Shown: piece by piece, positions 1 to 8,678 of the stretch
How the letters are laid out: every line of letters begins with the position of its first letter
How positions within the stretch are numbered: the first letter of the stretch is position 1
Assembly (NCBI GenBank): GCA_937922815.1
Contig: CALAJP010000033.1
Coordinates: forward strand, 1-33,965
From: an uncultured Saprospiraceae bacterium
Lineage (GTDB): Bacteria > Bacteroidota > Bacteroidia > Chitinophagales > Saprospiraceae
Length of the DNA: 33,965 nt
Reading direction: 5' to 3'
The notes under the pieces: generated by a model
Database searches by the model: none
The model's input: only the letters and a program-made list of their open reading frames with translations
Told to the model about the DNA's origin: nothing
Translations under genes and position numbers: made by a program

Positions 1-136
1 ATTCTTCTTCAATTATATTATGAGATTGCTCAACACAAACTTCGCAAATATGTCCTGTAACACCAGTAATTAGCATCATTGCTTCTGACTCATCTCTACC
101 GCAGAATGAACATTTTAAACCTTTTTTTGATCTCAT
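1..136 (-). CDS. clpX: ClpX N-terminal zinc-binding domain (partial, cut by window edge)
   Basis: ATP-dependent unfoldase subunit that feeds substrates to the ClpP peptidase. Only the first 45 codons are present. They begin with ATG at 136 and read MRSKKGLKCSFCGRDESEA, followed by a second cysteine pair in ICEVC. The CxxC...CxxC pattern is the treble-clef zinc-binding domain that opens ClpX and binds substrates and adaptors. The AAA+ part lies outside the window. It is on the same strand as clpP, but the two are separated by an unrelated gene (213-722) instead of being directly adjacent. The identification rests on the zinc domain and on the neighbouring clpP. Confidence 0.88.
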   Translation of the reverse strand, partial: MRSKKGLKCSFCGRDESEAMMLITGVTGHICEVCVEQSHNIIEEE

Positions 137-212
137 TTTGATGGTGTTTTGCTTATGAAATTGTAAAATTAAATTTAAAAACTTGTTTTAGTAAATTATG
201 GAAAATATAATT

Positions 213-722
213 TTAAACTTTCCATATACAAACTGTACACATAATTTGACTTTTAAAACGATCCTGACTAGTCTTAAAACTCTTGAATTTTGATATTCTC
301 TTGATTTCTGGAAAATGATTTTCTAATTTGGTTATTCTTGGATCATTTTCTTTATCTGTTTCAAATGAATCTACAAGAGCAATAAAATATTTTTCAAAGT
401 TAGAATCAAGCTTTTTTAGCTTATTAATGTCTGCTTTATAAGCATGAATTGTCTGTCTTAATTTTAATTCAAATGCTACAATTTTATCTCCAAGTTGAAA
501 AGCGAAATCAGTTGGACCGCCGTTTTTAAAATCTTTTTCTCTAATCCATTCAACATTTTGGTTAAAGATTAAGAATTCATTTGCTTTAATTATTTTTCCA
601 ATAATTATTGCAACATATAATTCGGGTGAATAGAAGATTCCTTGGCCAGAAAGAATAGAAAACTCCTTATCTTCATTTTTTAGTACTTCATATACTTTAT
701 TATAGAGAATCTCAGAATTCAT
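213..722 (-). CDS. Predicted PD-(D/E)XK nuclease-fold protein between clpP and clpX
   Basis: A 169-residue soluble protein with no signal peptide or membrane segment. The central part has P70-T71-D72, a short strand, then E85-L86-K87 inside the hydrophobic strand VAFELKL. This is the spacing expected for the PD-(D/E)XK nuclease fold. E34 in SPELYVA could be the extra acidic residue on the first helix. The stretch after ELK (RQTIHAYKADINKLKKL) is helical and ends with a hydrophobic strand (YFIALV), as in that superfamily. The C-terminal 40 residues are basic. It lies 76 bp before clpX and 124 bp after clpP on the same strand, so it may be co-transcribed. The function is unknown: it could be a nuclease or an inactive fold relative. 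The fold is inferred from the motif only. Confidence 0.6.
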   Translation of the reverse strand: MNSEILYNKVYEVLKNEDKEFSILSGQGIFYSPELYVAIIIGKIIKANEFLIFNQNVEWIREKDFKNGGPTDFAFQLGDKIVAFELKLRQTIHAYKADINKLKKLDSNFEKYFIALVDSFETDKENDPRITKLENHFPEIKRISKFKSFKTSQDRFKSQIMCTVCIWKV

Positions 723-747
723 TTGTTATAAATCTTAATTTAATATG

Positions 748-796
748 AATATGCTCAAACCAAACGTTACGAATAACAAAATGGAATGAGCATATT
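748..796. other. Inverted repeat between clpP and the nuclease-fold gene
   Basis: AATATGCTCA (748-757) is the exact reverse complement of TGAGCATATT (787-796), with a 29-nt spacer. It lies in the 124-bp gap, just upstream of the nuclease-fold gene on the minus strand. It could be a leader hairpin or an operator for that gene. No T-run follows it on the minus strand. Confidence 0.4.
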
Positions 797-801
797 ATAT
801 G

Positions 802-826
802 ATTTCATTCCTTACGAGAATGAAAT
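802..826. other. Stem-loop just downstream of clpP
   Basis: ATTTCATTC (802-810), a 7-nt loop and GAATGAAAT (818-826) form a perfect 9-bp stem 20 bp past the clpP stop. On the minus strand it lacks a downstream T-tract; the T-run is on the plus side. It therefore looks more like a 3'-end stabiliser or partial attenuator than a strong terminator of clpP. Confidence 0.4.
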
Positions 827-846
827 TTTTGCAAAAGTAATATTTT

Positions 847-1575
847 TTATACTTCTTTTGGCGTTCTAGAGCCACTTCTGTCTAAAACTTCGTCAACCAA
901 GCCATATTCTTTAGCTTCGTGAGATTTCATCCAATTGTCTCTATCACAGTCTTCATGAATTTTATCATAGTCTTGTCCTGTGTGGTGTGCAAGAATATCA
1001 TATAATTCTTTTTGAAGATTTTTAATCAATTTATAATTGATTTCCATGTCAGAAACTTGACCTTGCATGCCACCCAATGGTTGGTGAATCATCACCCTTG
1101 AATGGTATAAACAAGAACGTTTGCCTTTTGTTCCAGCCGTTAGTAAAACAGCTCCCATCGAAGCGGCTAATCCTGTACAAATAGTAGATACATCGGGTGC
1201 AATATATTGCATTGTATCATAAATACCAAGTCCGGCAATTACAGAACCACCAGGAGAATTGATGAACATTTGTACATCACGACTAGCATCAGTAGATTCT
1301 AAAAACAACAATTGAGCTTGAATAACATTAGCCACATAATCATTTACAGGTACTCCCATAAAAATAATTCTGTCCATCATCAATCGAGAAAAAACATCTA
1401 CGCTGGCTACGTTCATTTGTCTTTCTTCGATAACATTAGGCGTGAAACCAGTGATGTTTGGAGATTGAATATTGTTGGCTTGAGCATTATTTGCTTTTGC
1501 ATATTTTTCTAAATGCATACGGGACATTCCCATGTGCTTGGTTGCATATTTTAAAAATTCATCTTTTCCGTACAT
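847..1575 (-). CDS. clpP: ATP-dependent Clp protease proteolytic subunit ClpP
   Basis: Serine peptidase that forms the double-heptamer degradation chamber of the ClpXP/ClpAP proteases in the cytoplasm. The 242-residue product has the complete catalytic triad: Ser139 in GLAASMGA, His164 in MIHQP and Asp213 in DRDNW. The Ser-His and His-Asp spacings (25 and 49) equal those of E. coli ClpP. FINSPGGSV (104-112) forms the substrate-binding strand region. The N-terminus is about 28 residues longer than in the E. coli precursor and is Asn/Gln-rich at 29-38, probably a propeptide or disordered tail. ATG start at 1575. The next upstream gene on the strand is a TPR protein, not the trigger factor gene often seen there, and clpX does not follow directly. 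Confidence 0.96.
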   Translation of the reverse strand: MYGKDEFLKYATKHMGMSRMHLEKYAKANNAQANNIQSPNITGFTPNVIEERQMNVASVDVFSRLMMDRIIFMGVPVNDYVANVIQAQLLFLESTDASRDVQMFINSPGGSVIAGLGIYDTMQYIAPDVSTICTGLAASMGAVLLTAGTKGKRSCLYHSRVMIHQPLGGMQGQVSDMEINYKLIKNLQKELYDILAHHTGQDYDKIHEDCDRDNWMKSHEAKEYGLVDEVLDRSGSRTPKEV

Positions 1576-1660
1576 AATTTATTTATTTTTGACGCTTAAA
1601 TTTTATTTGTATATATAATATGTCAATAGTCTTGCCATTGCATAATTTATTGTCAATTTG

Positions 1661-3511
1661 TCAGTTAGCGGGTATTGAATCCGTTTGAACTTCCTTTTTA
1701 CTAGTGTCGTTGTCACCTCTCAATTCCCTAAAACGTTTTCTTGCACCAAAGGCAAATGTCGAACTGTCATAATCAATAAACAGTTTTTCATATAATGCCA
1801 TTGCCTTTTCTTTGTCTTCAAGTATATAATCATAAATATATGCCATTTCGTTTAATGAATTATCGGCACGTATTCCTTCTGGATATAAATCAATTACTTT
1901 TTGATATTGTTCAATAGCTAAGTTATATTTTTTCTTTTCTTGAAAAATAATGCCTTTTTTGTAGAAAACATCATCTTCTAATGAATGGTTTGGAAAATCT
2001 ATAATTATACTATCCAGTTTTTTGATAGCTTCCTCATGTTTATTTTGAAAAATCATTAAATCTGCTTTTGCAAAATGGCTAACTGCCGCATCGGTCGAAT
2101 CTAAACCGAGGTTATCTGTTATGAAAATAGATAAATCCAAGGCGTCATTGGCAATTAGTTTAGAAGTAGAAGACTTTAATACGTCAAACTGGCTTTGTGC
2201 CCATTCAAAATCACAATTATAATAAGAAAGTTTTGCATTTTTTAATCTTGCTTCATGTCCCATCAATCCTTCTTTGAATGCTTTGTCAACCTGAGAATAC
2301 AATAATGTAGCCTCCCAAATGTTTCCATCAATCAAATAAAAGTCCCCTAATAATAACTTTGCATTTGCCACCACTTTGGACTTTGGTTCCATGCCAGGAT
2401 ATTTAATGATTTTTTCTAAAATCGAAATAGCACTTTCCATATCGTCTAGATAATAAGCTAAGAATTCAGCTTGTTGCATAGAAATATTGGCAGTTCTTTT
2501 GTCTCTACCCAATTCGTCCAAAAACGAATTGTATTTATTTTTAACTTCTAATAATTCCGATTCTTGGTAGTTTTCATTTTCCGTAATGCGCATTCGCTGA
2601 GCATAAAGACTTTTTTGTTGACTTTCGAAATAGTAAGTCGATTGTTTTCCTTTGTCGGCAATTATTTGTTCAAACCCTTTTATTGCTGTATTATAATCTC
2701 CCTCATTCAATGCGATATTGGATAGTTTATAAACCCCTTTCCCATTTCCATTAGTCCTTCGGTCCAATGCTATCATTTGGCGAAGAGCCGCAGCATAATT
2801 TTTTTGTTGAACCAATACCCAACTTAACAATTCGGGATAATGAATATTATCGTTTTTATCTTGAATGATAGCATAAAGCTGTTCGGTAAGTTCGGTAAAA
2901 CCATCTTCGGATAAATACCTTTGAAAAATAGTCTGTAGCCTATCAATAAAACGTTTATTGTTGTTTTTTTCTAAACTGATAAGGTAATTTTCAATCATCA
3001 ATTTTTCATTCCCCAATCTTCGATAAACATCTCCTAGACTATAAGAAAACACATATTCATCTTTTAATAAATCAGCTCCCTTGATGTATGTTTCTGCTGC
3101 CAACTTGTATTTTGTAATAGAGATAAATGAATTGGCAAGTTTAGAAATTGCATAATGTTCTGTGGTCAGTTTATCTATTGCTTTGCGGTATGCCTGGGCA
3201 GCCTTTTCGGGTTGCAACTGCAAGTCGTAAATATTACCCAATGCGACATTTAAGGAAACATTATTTTTCTGTTTTTTAATTTCATTAAGTACAATATTCT
3301 CGGCCTCGTTATATTCGTCAATAGCTAATTTACTATCAATTAGACGTTTAAAATAATGGTCGTTATAATTTTCTGCTAATAGTTCTTCATATAATTGAGC
3401 TGCTTTTTCGTATTCGCCATAAGCGTAATACTGCTGAGCAAGTTTTATTTTTTGAGAGAATAAGGTAAAAGGAAGGCAAAGAATAAACAAAAAATATATT
3501 AGGTTTTTCAT
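1661..3511 (-). CDS. Periplasmic tetratricopeptide-repeat protein
   Basis: A 616-residue exported scaffold-type protein. The first 19 residues (MKNLIYFLFILCLPFTLFS) form a signal peptide with likely cleavage before QKIKLAQQYY. The rest is almost wholly helical, with repeated 34-residue TPR units such as YYAYGEYEKAAQLYEELL at 27-44 and KYNLAIEQYQKVIDLYP near residue 530. Repeats occur at both ends, and the middle (about 200-450) holds more divergent helical pairs. TPR proteins mediate protein-protein contacts; no enzymatic motif is visible. It ends 85 bp upstream of clpP on the same strand and could share a transcript with it. The C-terminal 25 residues are charged and unstructured. The precise partner is unknown. 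Confidence 0.8.
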   Translation of the reverse strand: MKNLIYFLFILCLPFTLFSQKIKLAQQYYAYGEYEKAAQLYEELLAENYNDHYFKRLIDSKLAIDEYNEAENIVLNEIKKQKNNVSLNVALGNIYDLQLQPEKAAQAYRKAIDKLTTEHYAISKLANSFISITKYKLAAETYIKGADLLKDEYVFSYSLGDVYRRLGNEKLMIENYLISLEKNNNKRFIDRLQTIFQRYLSEDGFTELTEQLYAIIQDKNDNIHYPELLSWVLVQQKNYAAALRQMIALDRRTNGNGKGVYKLSNIALNEGDYNTAIKGFEQIIADKGKQSTYYFESQQKSLYAQRMRITENENYQESELLEVKNKYNSFLDELGRDKRTANISMQQAEFLAYYLDDMESAISILEKIIKYPGMEPKSKVVANAKLLLGDFYLIDGNIWEATLLYSQVDKAFKEGLMGHEARLKNAKLSYYNCDFEWAQSQFDVLKSSTSKLIANDALDLSIFITDNLGLDSTDAAVSHFAKADLMIFQNKHEEAIKKLDSIIIDFPNHSLEDDVFYKKGIIFQEKKKYNLAIEQYQKVIDLYPEGIRADNSLNEMAYIYDYILEDKEKAMALYEKLFIDYDSSTFAFGARKRFRELRGDNDTSKKEVQTDSIPAN

Positions 3512-3779
3512 TTGTTTTTTTATTTTCTAAATGCAGTCAAATGGTATTTAGTATGGTACGAAATTCTTGTGTTGTAATACTTTTGATTGTATTAGACATT
3601 ATGTACTAATAATCATTTAATTACTACGATAAAATATTAATAGTAGTTTTGATAAAAGTATTTAATTTTAGCCTCAGAAACTAAATTCTTTAGATAATCA
3701 TTAATAAAGTAACGAAGAAAGTTGAAAATTGATGTTTTATTCTCGGACATTTATCAATTTTTCTTAAAACTTTTGCATT

Positions 3780-4805
3780 ATGCTCAACGAAAATAACAAT
3801 TCTTTTCAATTAAATAATAAAGTTCGTTTTCAGCCTCAGAAACATAGCCAAGCAGAATTTATTGGAGGAATAAAAAATAAAAATAAAACTATTTTGGCGA
3901 AAGCTATTACTTTGATAGAGAGTAAAGAAGAAAATGATATTTCGGCAGCGAACAATTTGTTACAAGAATGTTTTTCGTTGAATCAACATTCTTTTAGAAT
4001 TGGAATTACAGGTCCTCCAGGAGTAGGGAAAAGTACTTTTATAGAACAATTGGTATTAGAACTTCATCATGAATTTAGTGTTGCGGTATTGACCATTGAC
4101 CCTACAAGCACCATTTCGGGAGGAAGTGTATTGGGAGATAAAACGAGAATGGAAAAACTCAATAAACTTGATTCAGTTTTTATTAGACCTTCGCCTGTGG
4201 GCATGATGGAACAAGGTGTTCATCAAAATACTTGCGATGCAATAACAATTTGTGAGGCTGCAGGTTTTGATTTTGTGATTGTAGAAACAGAAGGAATAGG
4301 GCAAACAGAATTAAAACTACAGCACCTTACCGATTTGTTTTTATTACTTCTCTCTCCTGCGGGAGGGGACGATTTGCAAGGAATAAAAAGAGGGGTGATG
4401 GAACTTGCCGATTTAATATTAATCACAAAATCAGATAATGAATGGGAAAAGATTTCGGAACGAAAAAAGACTGAATTATTAAGTGTCACTAAGTTGTTTC
4501 CTCCCAAAATATCAAAATTAGAATTAGAAGTTATGTTGGTTTCGTCTTTGAAAAATAAAGGCATATTGTCTGTTAAAAACAAACTGGTTGAAATTAAAAA
4601 AATGTTTGAAGTGACTAATTATTTTACGCTAAATAGGGAAAAGCAGCTTCAAGAACAATTTCGACTTTCTGTACAAAAGATATGGATACAAGAACTAGAA
4701 AAAAAGAATAAAAACCTTCATACGGCTTACGATAGTTTTAAAGAAAAAAGAATAAACCCAAGGCTTGCGGCGTATACCTTCTTGAAAAACAATAATTTAA
4801 TATGA
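3780..4805 (+). CDS. MeaB/ArgK-family P-loop GTPase, divergent in switch motifs
   Basis: A 341-residue G3E-type GTPase of the MeaB family, whose known members load and protect adenosylcobalamin-dependent methylmalonyl-CoA mutase. Visible: Walker A GPPGVGKS (78-85), IDPTSTISGGSVLGDKTRM (106-124), FIRPSP (135-140), the G3 equivalent ETEG (169-172), SPAGGDDLQGIKRG (192-205) and the G4 site TKSD (216-219). Against the family pattern as I know it (RPSPSxGxLGGVA, ETVGVGQ, NKAD), the switch I segment reads VGMMEQGVHQ, ETVG has become ETEG, and NK is TK. The core is conserved but the partner-facing parts are changed, so it may be a paralogue serving another enzyme. No mutase gene is in the window. 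Its 3' end overlaps the convergent gene by 9 bp. ATG start at 3780. Confidence 0.82.
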   Translation: MLNENNNSFQLNNKVRFQPQKHSQAEFIGGIKNKNKTILAKAITLIESKEENDISAANNLLQECFSLNQHSFRIGITGPPGVGKSTFIEQLVLELHHEFSVAVLTIDPTSTISGGSVLGDKTRMEKLNKLDSVFIRPSPVGMMEQGVHQNTCDAITICEAAGFDFVIVETEGIGQTELKLQHLTDLFLLLLSPAGGDDLQGIKRGVMELADLILITKSDNEWEKISERKKTELLSVTKLFPPKISKLELEVMLVSSLKNKGILSVKNKLVEIKKMFEVTNYFTLNREKQLQEQFRLSVQKIWIQELEKKNKNLHTAYDSFKEKRINPRLAAYTFLKNNNLI

Positions 4806-6191
4806 TATCTTTACTAATTTAATTCTATTTTTAAATTCAGAAGGAAAAATAGCTGTGCTCGAGCTCACTTGTATTCCATCACGAAAGCGAATCTTTAAAT
4901 CAACTTCATCAGTACTCATCACACTATTACGAATAAATGCACCATTTCCTTTAATAATATATTCGTTTACGTTGGTGTTATATTTTATTTCATCATTAAA
5001 AATTAGTTTTAAATGATTAGCTGTTTCCATTAAAAAGAAGCTGCTGAATGCCGCTTGATCGTCAACTGAGGACTGTTTTTTGGGATAAACATCTTGCCAG
5101 TCTAAAGCCCCGTTTTGATTATAACTACAGATGAAAATTTCATCGTTTTTATATTCTGAAATTGGAATAATTTGATTTGTATTTCCACCACTATTTCCGC
5201 TTCTTAAATAAATACTTTCCTCTTCCCCTATTAGCAAAACTCCTCCATCTTTGCGGTGTATTATAGACCGTATCATCGCATCGGAAATTCCTTTTTTAGG
5301 TTTTTTGCGTTTATTCGAATATTTTAAGAGGAATTTGGCACTAAACGGAGTGTAAACCAATTTTTCAATCTTAGTTAAATCTGTAGAGAATATACAAATA
5401 TAGGAATGACTAGAATAACTTCTATTTGATAAAGAGCACACCCCTCCAAGCACTACTTTATTGTTTTTTTCGTCAAAACTTGGTAGCATATTCTGTGCTA
5501 TAAAATCAGGAAATTTAAATTCAATATGTTTAAATCCTGTATTGGAAAAGTGAATAATTTTATTGTTTTTCTTCGAAAAGGTAGGGCTTTGGTAAATTTT
5601 ATAAATGTCTCCTTCGTTACTGACAAAAGTATATTCAACTTCTATATGAGACTCTGTTTGTGGTAATGTAGTTTGAAGAACAATTTCATTGGTTGTTAAA
5701 TCCAATACGAAAGCATTTTTAGGCTTAGAGAACCCATTATTCTCAACAAAAAGTAATTTAGAGAAATCTTCGCTCAGTTCAGTATCAAACCTAAAATCAA
5801 AATTTTTAACTTTTTGACTAATTAAAGTATCTGTTTTTATAGAGTATGCCTGTGCGTTAAAATCTTCTTTAATCAAATGATTGATTCCTTTTTTACGAAA
5901 AGAATAAAGCACTGAAAATCTATCGTTTCTAGGTTGTTTAACAATCCGTTGAATTCTAATGTTTTTGGTATCAAACTCAATTTCTCTTTCCCATACCTTA
6001 TAAAAGTTTTTATTAAAACCAATAATTTGAATTTTATCTTGACTACTTAATGCTACCAAAGTGTTATCCGCCAAATTCGGTAATATCTCGTATTGATCAT
6101 AAGTGAAATTGCTTATTTCTTCGGATATGGTGATGTTTTGAGCATTCAGGGAACAGTAAGTTAAGAATAGGATGAAGTAAGTTAATTTCAT
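4797..6191 (-). CDS. Secreted protein of unknown function, possibly beta-propeller-like
   Basis: I chose the ATG at 6191, which gives 464 residues starting with a clean signal peptide (MKLTYFILFLTYCSLNAQ, cleavage before NITIS). A TTG at 6197 in the same frame would add only two residues. The mature protein is rich in short beta strands with recurring units such as DNTLVALSSQDKIQIIGF and DGGVLLIGEEESIYL, suggesting a WD/kelch-like propeller. No catalytic motif was recognised. There is a basic patch at about 290-305 (KYSNKRKKPKKG). It is convergent with the MeaB-like gene, and the last 9 bp of each overlap. Family unknown; the function is not inferred. Confidence 0.65.
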   Translation of the reverse strand: MKLTYFILFLTYCSLNAQNITISEEISNFTYDQYEILPNLADNTLVALSSQDKIQIIGFNKNFYKVWEREIEFDTKNIRIQRIVKQPRNDRFSVLYSFRKKGINHLIKEDFNAQAYSIKTDTLISQKVKNFDFRFDTELSEDFSKLLFVENNGFSKPKNAFVLDLTTNEIVLQTTLPQTESHIEVEYTFVSNEGDIYKIYQSPTFSKKNNKIIHFSNTGFKHIEFKFPDFIAQNMLPSFDEKNNKVVLGGVCSLSNRSYSSHSYICIFSTDLTKIEKLVYTPFSAKFLLKYSNKRKKPKKGISDAMIRSIIHRKDGGVLLIGEEESIYLRSGNSGGNTNQIIPISEYKNDEIFICSYNQNGALDWQDVYPKKQSSVDDQAAFSSFFLMETANHLKLIFNDEIKYNTNVNEYIIKGNGAFIRNSVMSTDEVDLKIRFRDGIQVSSSTAIFPSEFKNRIKLVKISY

Positions 6192-6271
6192 AAGCAATGG
6201 TTTCTAGTTTTGATTTCAATACGCAACTTTAAAATAATACAAAAAAGAATCATCACCAAATTCACTTAAGT

Positions 6272-6301
6272 GGGATTTAATATTGTTGGGGATTTAATAT
6301 T
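6272..6301. repeat. Short direct repeat upstream of yebC
   Basis: GGGATTTAATATT occurs at 6272-6284 and again at 6289-6301, 17 bp apart. It lies in the 235-bp divergent region between the secreted protein gene and yebC, about 130 bp before the yebC start. The spacing is not quite two helical turns. It could be a regulator site or chance in AT-rich DNA. Confidence 0.3.
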
Positions 6302-6426
6302 TTAGATACGAGAAAAGTTAATTTTTAATGATAAGAATGAATTATTACTATTTCATTTTTTGAAATTAGTCAAATTTACTTTTAAATTGCGTTTCAAATT
6401 CAAAATAATAAACTTCAAAATATAAA

Positions 6427-7140
6427 ATGGGAAGAGCATTCGAATATAGAAAAGCAAGAAAAATGGCACGTTGGTCTAAAATGGCCATCGCATTTACTAG
6501 AATAGGAAAAGAAATTTCTATTGCGGTTAAAGAAAGTGGGAGTGACCCTAGTACAAATTCAAGATTAAGAATTGCTATTCAAAATGCGAAGGCTGCGAAC
6601 ATGCCTAAAGTAAATGTAGAAAGAGCGATTAAAAAAGCGACTTCTAAAGAAATGGAGAATTTTACGGAGTTGTCTTATGAAGGATATGGTCCTTTTGGTG
6701 TTGCGGTTATTGTAGAAGCGGCTACGGATAATACAACTCGAACGGTGGCAAATGTTAGAGCTGCTTTCAATAAATTTGATGGTTCTTTAGGTGTTAATGG
6801 TTCGGTAGACTATATGTTTGAAAGAAAAGCATTCTTTAAAATCAAGAATGAAGGTCAAGACGTTGAAGAACTAGAGCTAGAACTAATAGAGGAGGGGCTT
6901 GAAGAATTAGATGTCGATGGAGATCAAATTATTATTCAAACACCGTTTGAAGATTTTGGTAAAATGCAACAAGCTCTGGATAAACAAAATGTTGAAATTA
7001 TCTCTGCGGATTTAGAAAGAATACCGACAACAACAGTAAGTTTGGATGAGGAACAACGGGAAAAAATAGATAAACTATTAGAACGATTGGAAGAAAACGA
7101 AGATATTCAAAATGTATTTCATAACATCAATGAAGAATAA
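6427..7140 (+). CDS. yebC: YebC/PmpR (TACO1) family protein
   Basis: A 237-residue cytoplasmic protein of the YebC/TACO1 family, described both as transcriptional regulators and as factors that help ribosomes translate difficult stretches. The N-terminus MGRAFEYRKARKMARW is the Bacteroidota form of the family signature. It is followed by FTRIGKEISIAVKESG (23-38), NMPKVNVERAIKKA (58-71) and LSYEGYGPFGVAVIVEAATDN (near 81-101), which cover all three domains. Length is normal. It stands alone on the plus strand and ends 2 bp before the stop of the convergent membrane-protein gene, so there is no room for a separate terminator. ATG at 6427 is preceded by an A-rich leader. Confidence 0.93.
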   Translation: MGRAFEYRKARKMARWSKMAIAFTRIGKEISIAVKESGSDPSTNSRLRIAIQNAKAANMPKVNVERAIKKATSKEMENFTELSYEGYGPFGVAVIVEAATDNTTRTVANVRAAFNKFDGSLGVNGSVDYMFERKAFFKIKNEGQDVEELELELIEEGLEELDVDGDQIIIQTPFEDFGKMQQALDKQNVEIISADLERIPTTTVSLDEEQREKIDKLLERLEENEDIQNVFHNINEE

Positions 7141-7142
7141 TT

Positions 7143-8678
7143 CTATAACTCAATAAGTTTGTAGCCTGCATTTTGAATAATGGTAGGATAGATAGTAGGG
7201 TGATTGATAGGTAAAATGGCATGCGTAATACAATACTTTTGTTTCATGTCATTAATCTTTTGATCATCCATGTTTTTATAAAATGCTAAGGCGTAAAGAA
7301 GTTTTGTCTCTTTTGACTGCCTATCAACTGGATTTATTCCATAAACTGAAATTGTTCTGTCAATCCATTCTGAGCGAAACCATGGCGTTTTGGCTTCGAA
7401 ATAAAGACTCGTTAGCGTACTTCTTTCCGAAACGGGCTTAAAAAAACTAAAGTAAGGCGGGGTGATAAATAAAGAATTGGGTTCCGTTAATATTCTGGTT
7501 TTTTCTGCGATGTCTATTTCTGCTCTTCGGCTTTGGTCTTTCCATGGGAAAACATATAGTTGATTAGAAAAAATAATATTCGGATTAGTTATAAAACCTG
7601 AAAATGCGGTAATGATTGCATAAAATAAATACTTGCCCCCCGTTTCAAATTCCTTTAATATAGAGATTTTAACAAAAGTGTACAACATTTTGAAAATTGC
7701 AATTAGAGTAATTAACTCTAAAATAAAAAGAATGTCAAACCAGCTATGTCCGAAGAAGGTACCTGTTTCAAGAAAAGAGAAGAAGCATATAGCAACTGTA
7801 TACAGCAGAAAGGTTAATATAAAGGTAAGCAGTTTGGTATGATATCTAAAAGTATAAGAACAGACCGAAAAAGATACTACTATATAAAGCAAATACCCTG
7901 AACTTCTATCTAATTCATAAGAGGAACCCTCCTTGAAGTTAAAGAAAATATGGGAAAGTCTTTGCCATAAATATTCGTTTGGAAATAATTGTTTAGAGTA
8001 GAAAACAACCCAAACCGAAAACATTGCAAAAATGAGAAGATGAGGGATTACCCATTTTTTAAAATTAAGAAAGGCTCTTTTTTTTCTTACGAAGTGAAAA
8101 ATAATTCCTGTCGAAATAATCAAAACCCAAAAATGAATGGCTATTAATGGCGTGAAAAAAATAGACATTCCCATCAAAAAGGTGAAAGAAATTGATTTTC
8201 TGGACAACCAACTGATAATTCCCCAAACAATACAGGTTTTTGTAATCAATCCATTACTTAAATAAGGTGTGTATAAGTCTGTAGGCAATAAGCTATGCCC
8301 TTGGAAAGGAGGTATGCATAACACAAAAATTAACAAATAAGGTAGCCATTCATGTTTTAATAAAGAATGACCTAATTTGTAAATGCCAGAAAACAATATA
8401 ATAGAAACAATAAAATGTAAAAAGAAGCCCCATGTTTCTGAAGCATTAAACTGAGACAAAAGGTATGAAATAGTATCAAAGGAATTGAAAAGTGTGTGGT
8501 TGAAATATTCAATTACAAAATCTTCGCTAAACAAAAAATTGAATTGTTTCGATTTTGCATAACTCACTATTTCTGCCATTTCATAACCACCATACACATA
8601 TCCATTTATTACCAATATTGCGAGGTAGCAAAATATTAGTTTGAGAAAATGAATGGTTATTTTTTCAAATTGATTCAA
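7143..8678 (-). CDS. Polytopic membrane protein with C-terminal soluble domain (GT-C-like)
   Basis: A 511-residue inner-membrane protein with about ten hydrophobic segments spread from residue 12 to about 365 (for example IFCYLAILVINGYVYG, FTFLMGMSIFFTPLIAIHFW, LLTFILTFLLYTVAICFFSF). A roughly 130-residue hydrophilic C-terminal domain contains ITPPYFSFFKPVSERS and a WFRSEWIDR stretch. Many helices followed by one soluble domain recalls GT-C-fold polyprenyl-sugar glycosyltransferases and related cell-surface polymer enzymes, but I cannot see a diagnostic acidic loop motif, so this is only a comparison. No ATG precedes the first helix in frame: the start is the TTG at 8678, with an in-frame stop seven codons upstream. 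It is convergent with yebC, 2 bp apart. Confidence 0.7.
   Translation of the reverse strand: MNQFEKITIHFLKLIFCYLAILVINGYVYGGYEMAEIVSYAKSKQFNFLFSEDFVIEYFNHTLFNSFDTISYLLSQFNASETWGFFLHFIVSIILFSGIYKLGHSLLKHEWLPYLLIFVLCIPPFQGHSLLPTDLYTPYLSNGLITKTCIVWGIISWLSRKSISFTFLMGMSIFFTPLIAIHFWVLIISTGIIFHFVRKKRAFLNFKKWVIPHLLIFAMFSVWVVFYSKQLFPNEYLWQRLSHIFFNFKEGSSYELDRSSGYLLYIVVSFSVCSYTFRYHTKLLTFILTFLLYTVAICFFSFLETGTFFGHSWFDILFILELITLIAIFKMLYTFVKISILKEFETGGKYLFYAIITAFSGFITNPNIIFSNQLYVFPWKDQSRRAEIDIAEKTRILTEPNSLFITPPYFSFFKPVSERSTLTSLYFEAKTPWFRSEWIDRTISVYGINPVDRQSKETKLLYALAFYKNMDDQKINDMKQKYCITHAILPINHPTIYPTIIQNAGYKLIEL

Noticed and set aside
1312-1512. Plus-strand open frame inside clpP
   Set aside because: It lies antisense to a clearly conserved gene and encodes no recognisable protein.
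1576-1660. E. coli-type TTGACA promoter before clpP
   Set aside because: TTGACA is present on the minus strand, but the distance to the TATATA-like stretch is far shorter than 17 bp, and the phylum uses TAnnTTTG promoters.
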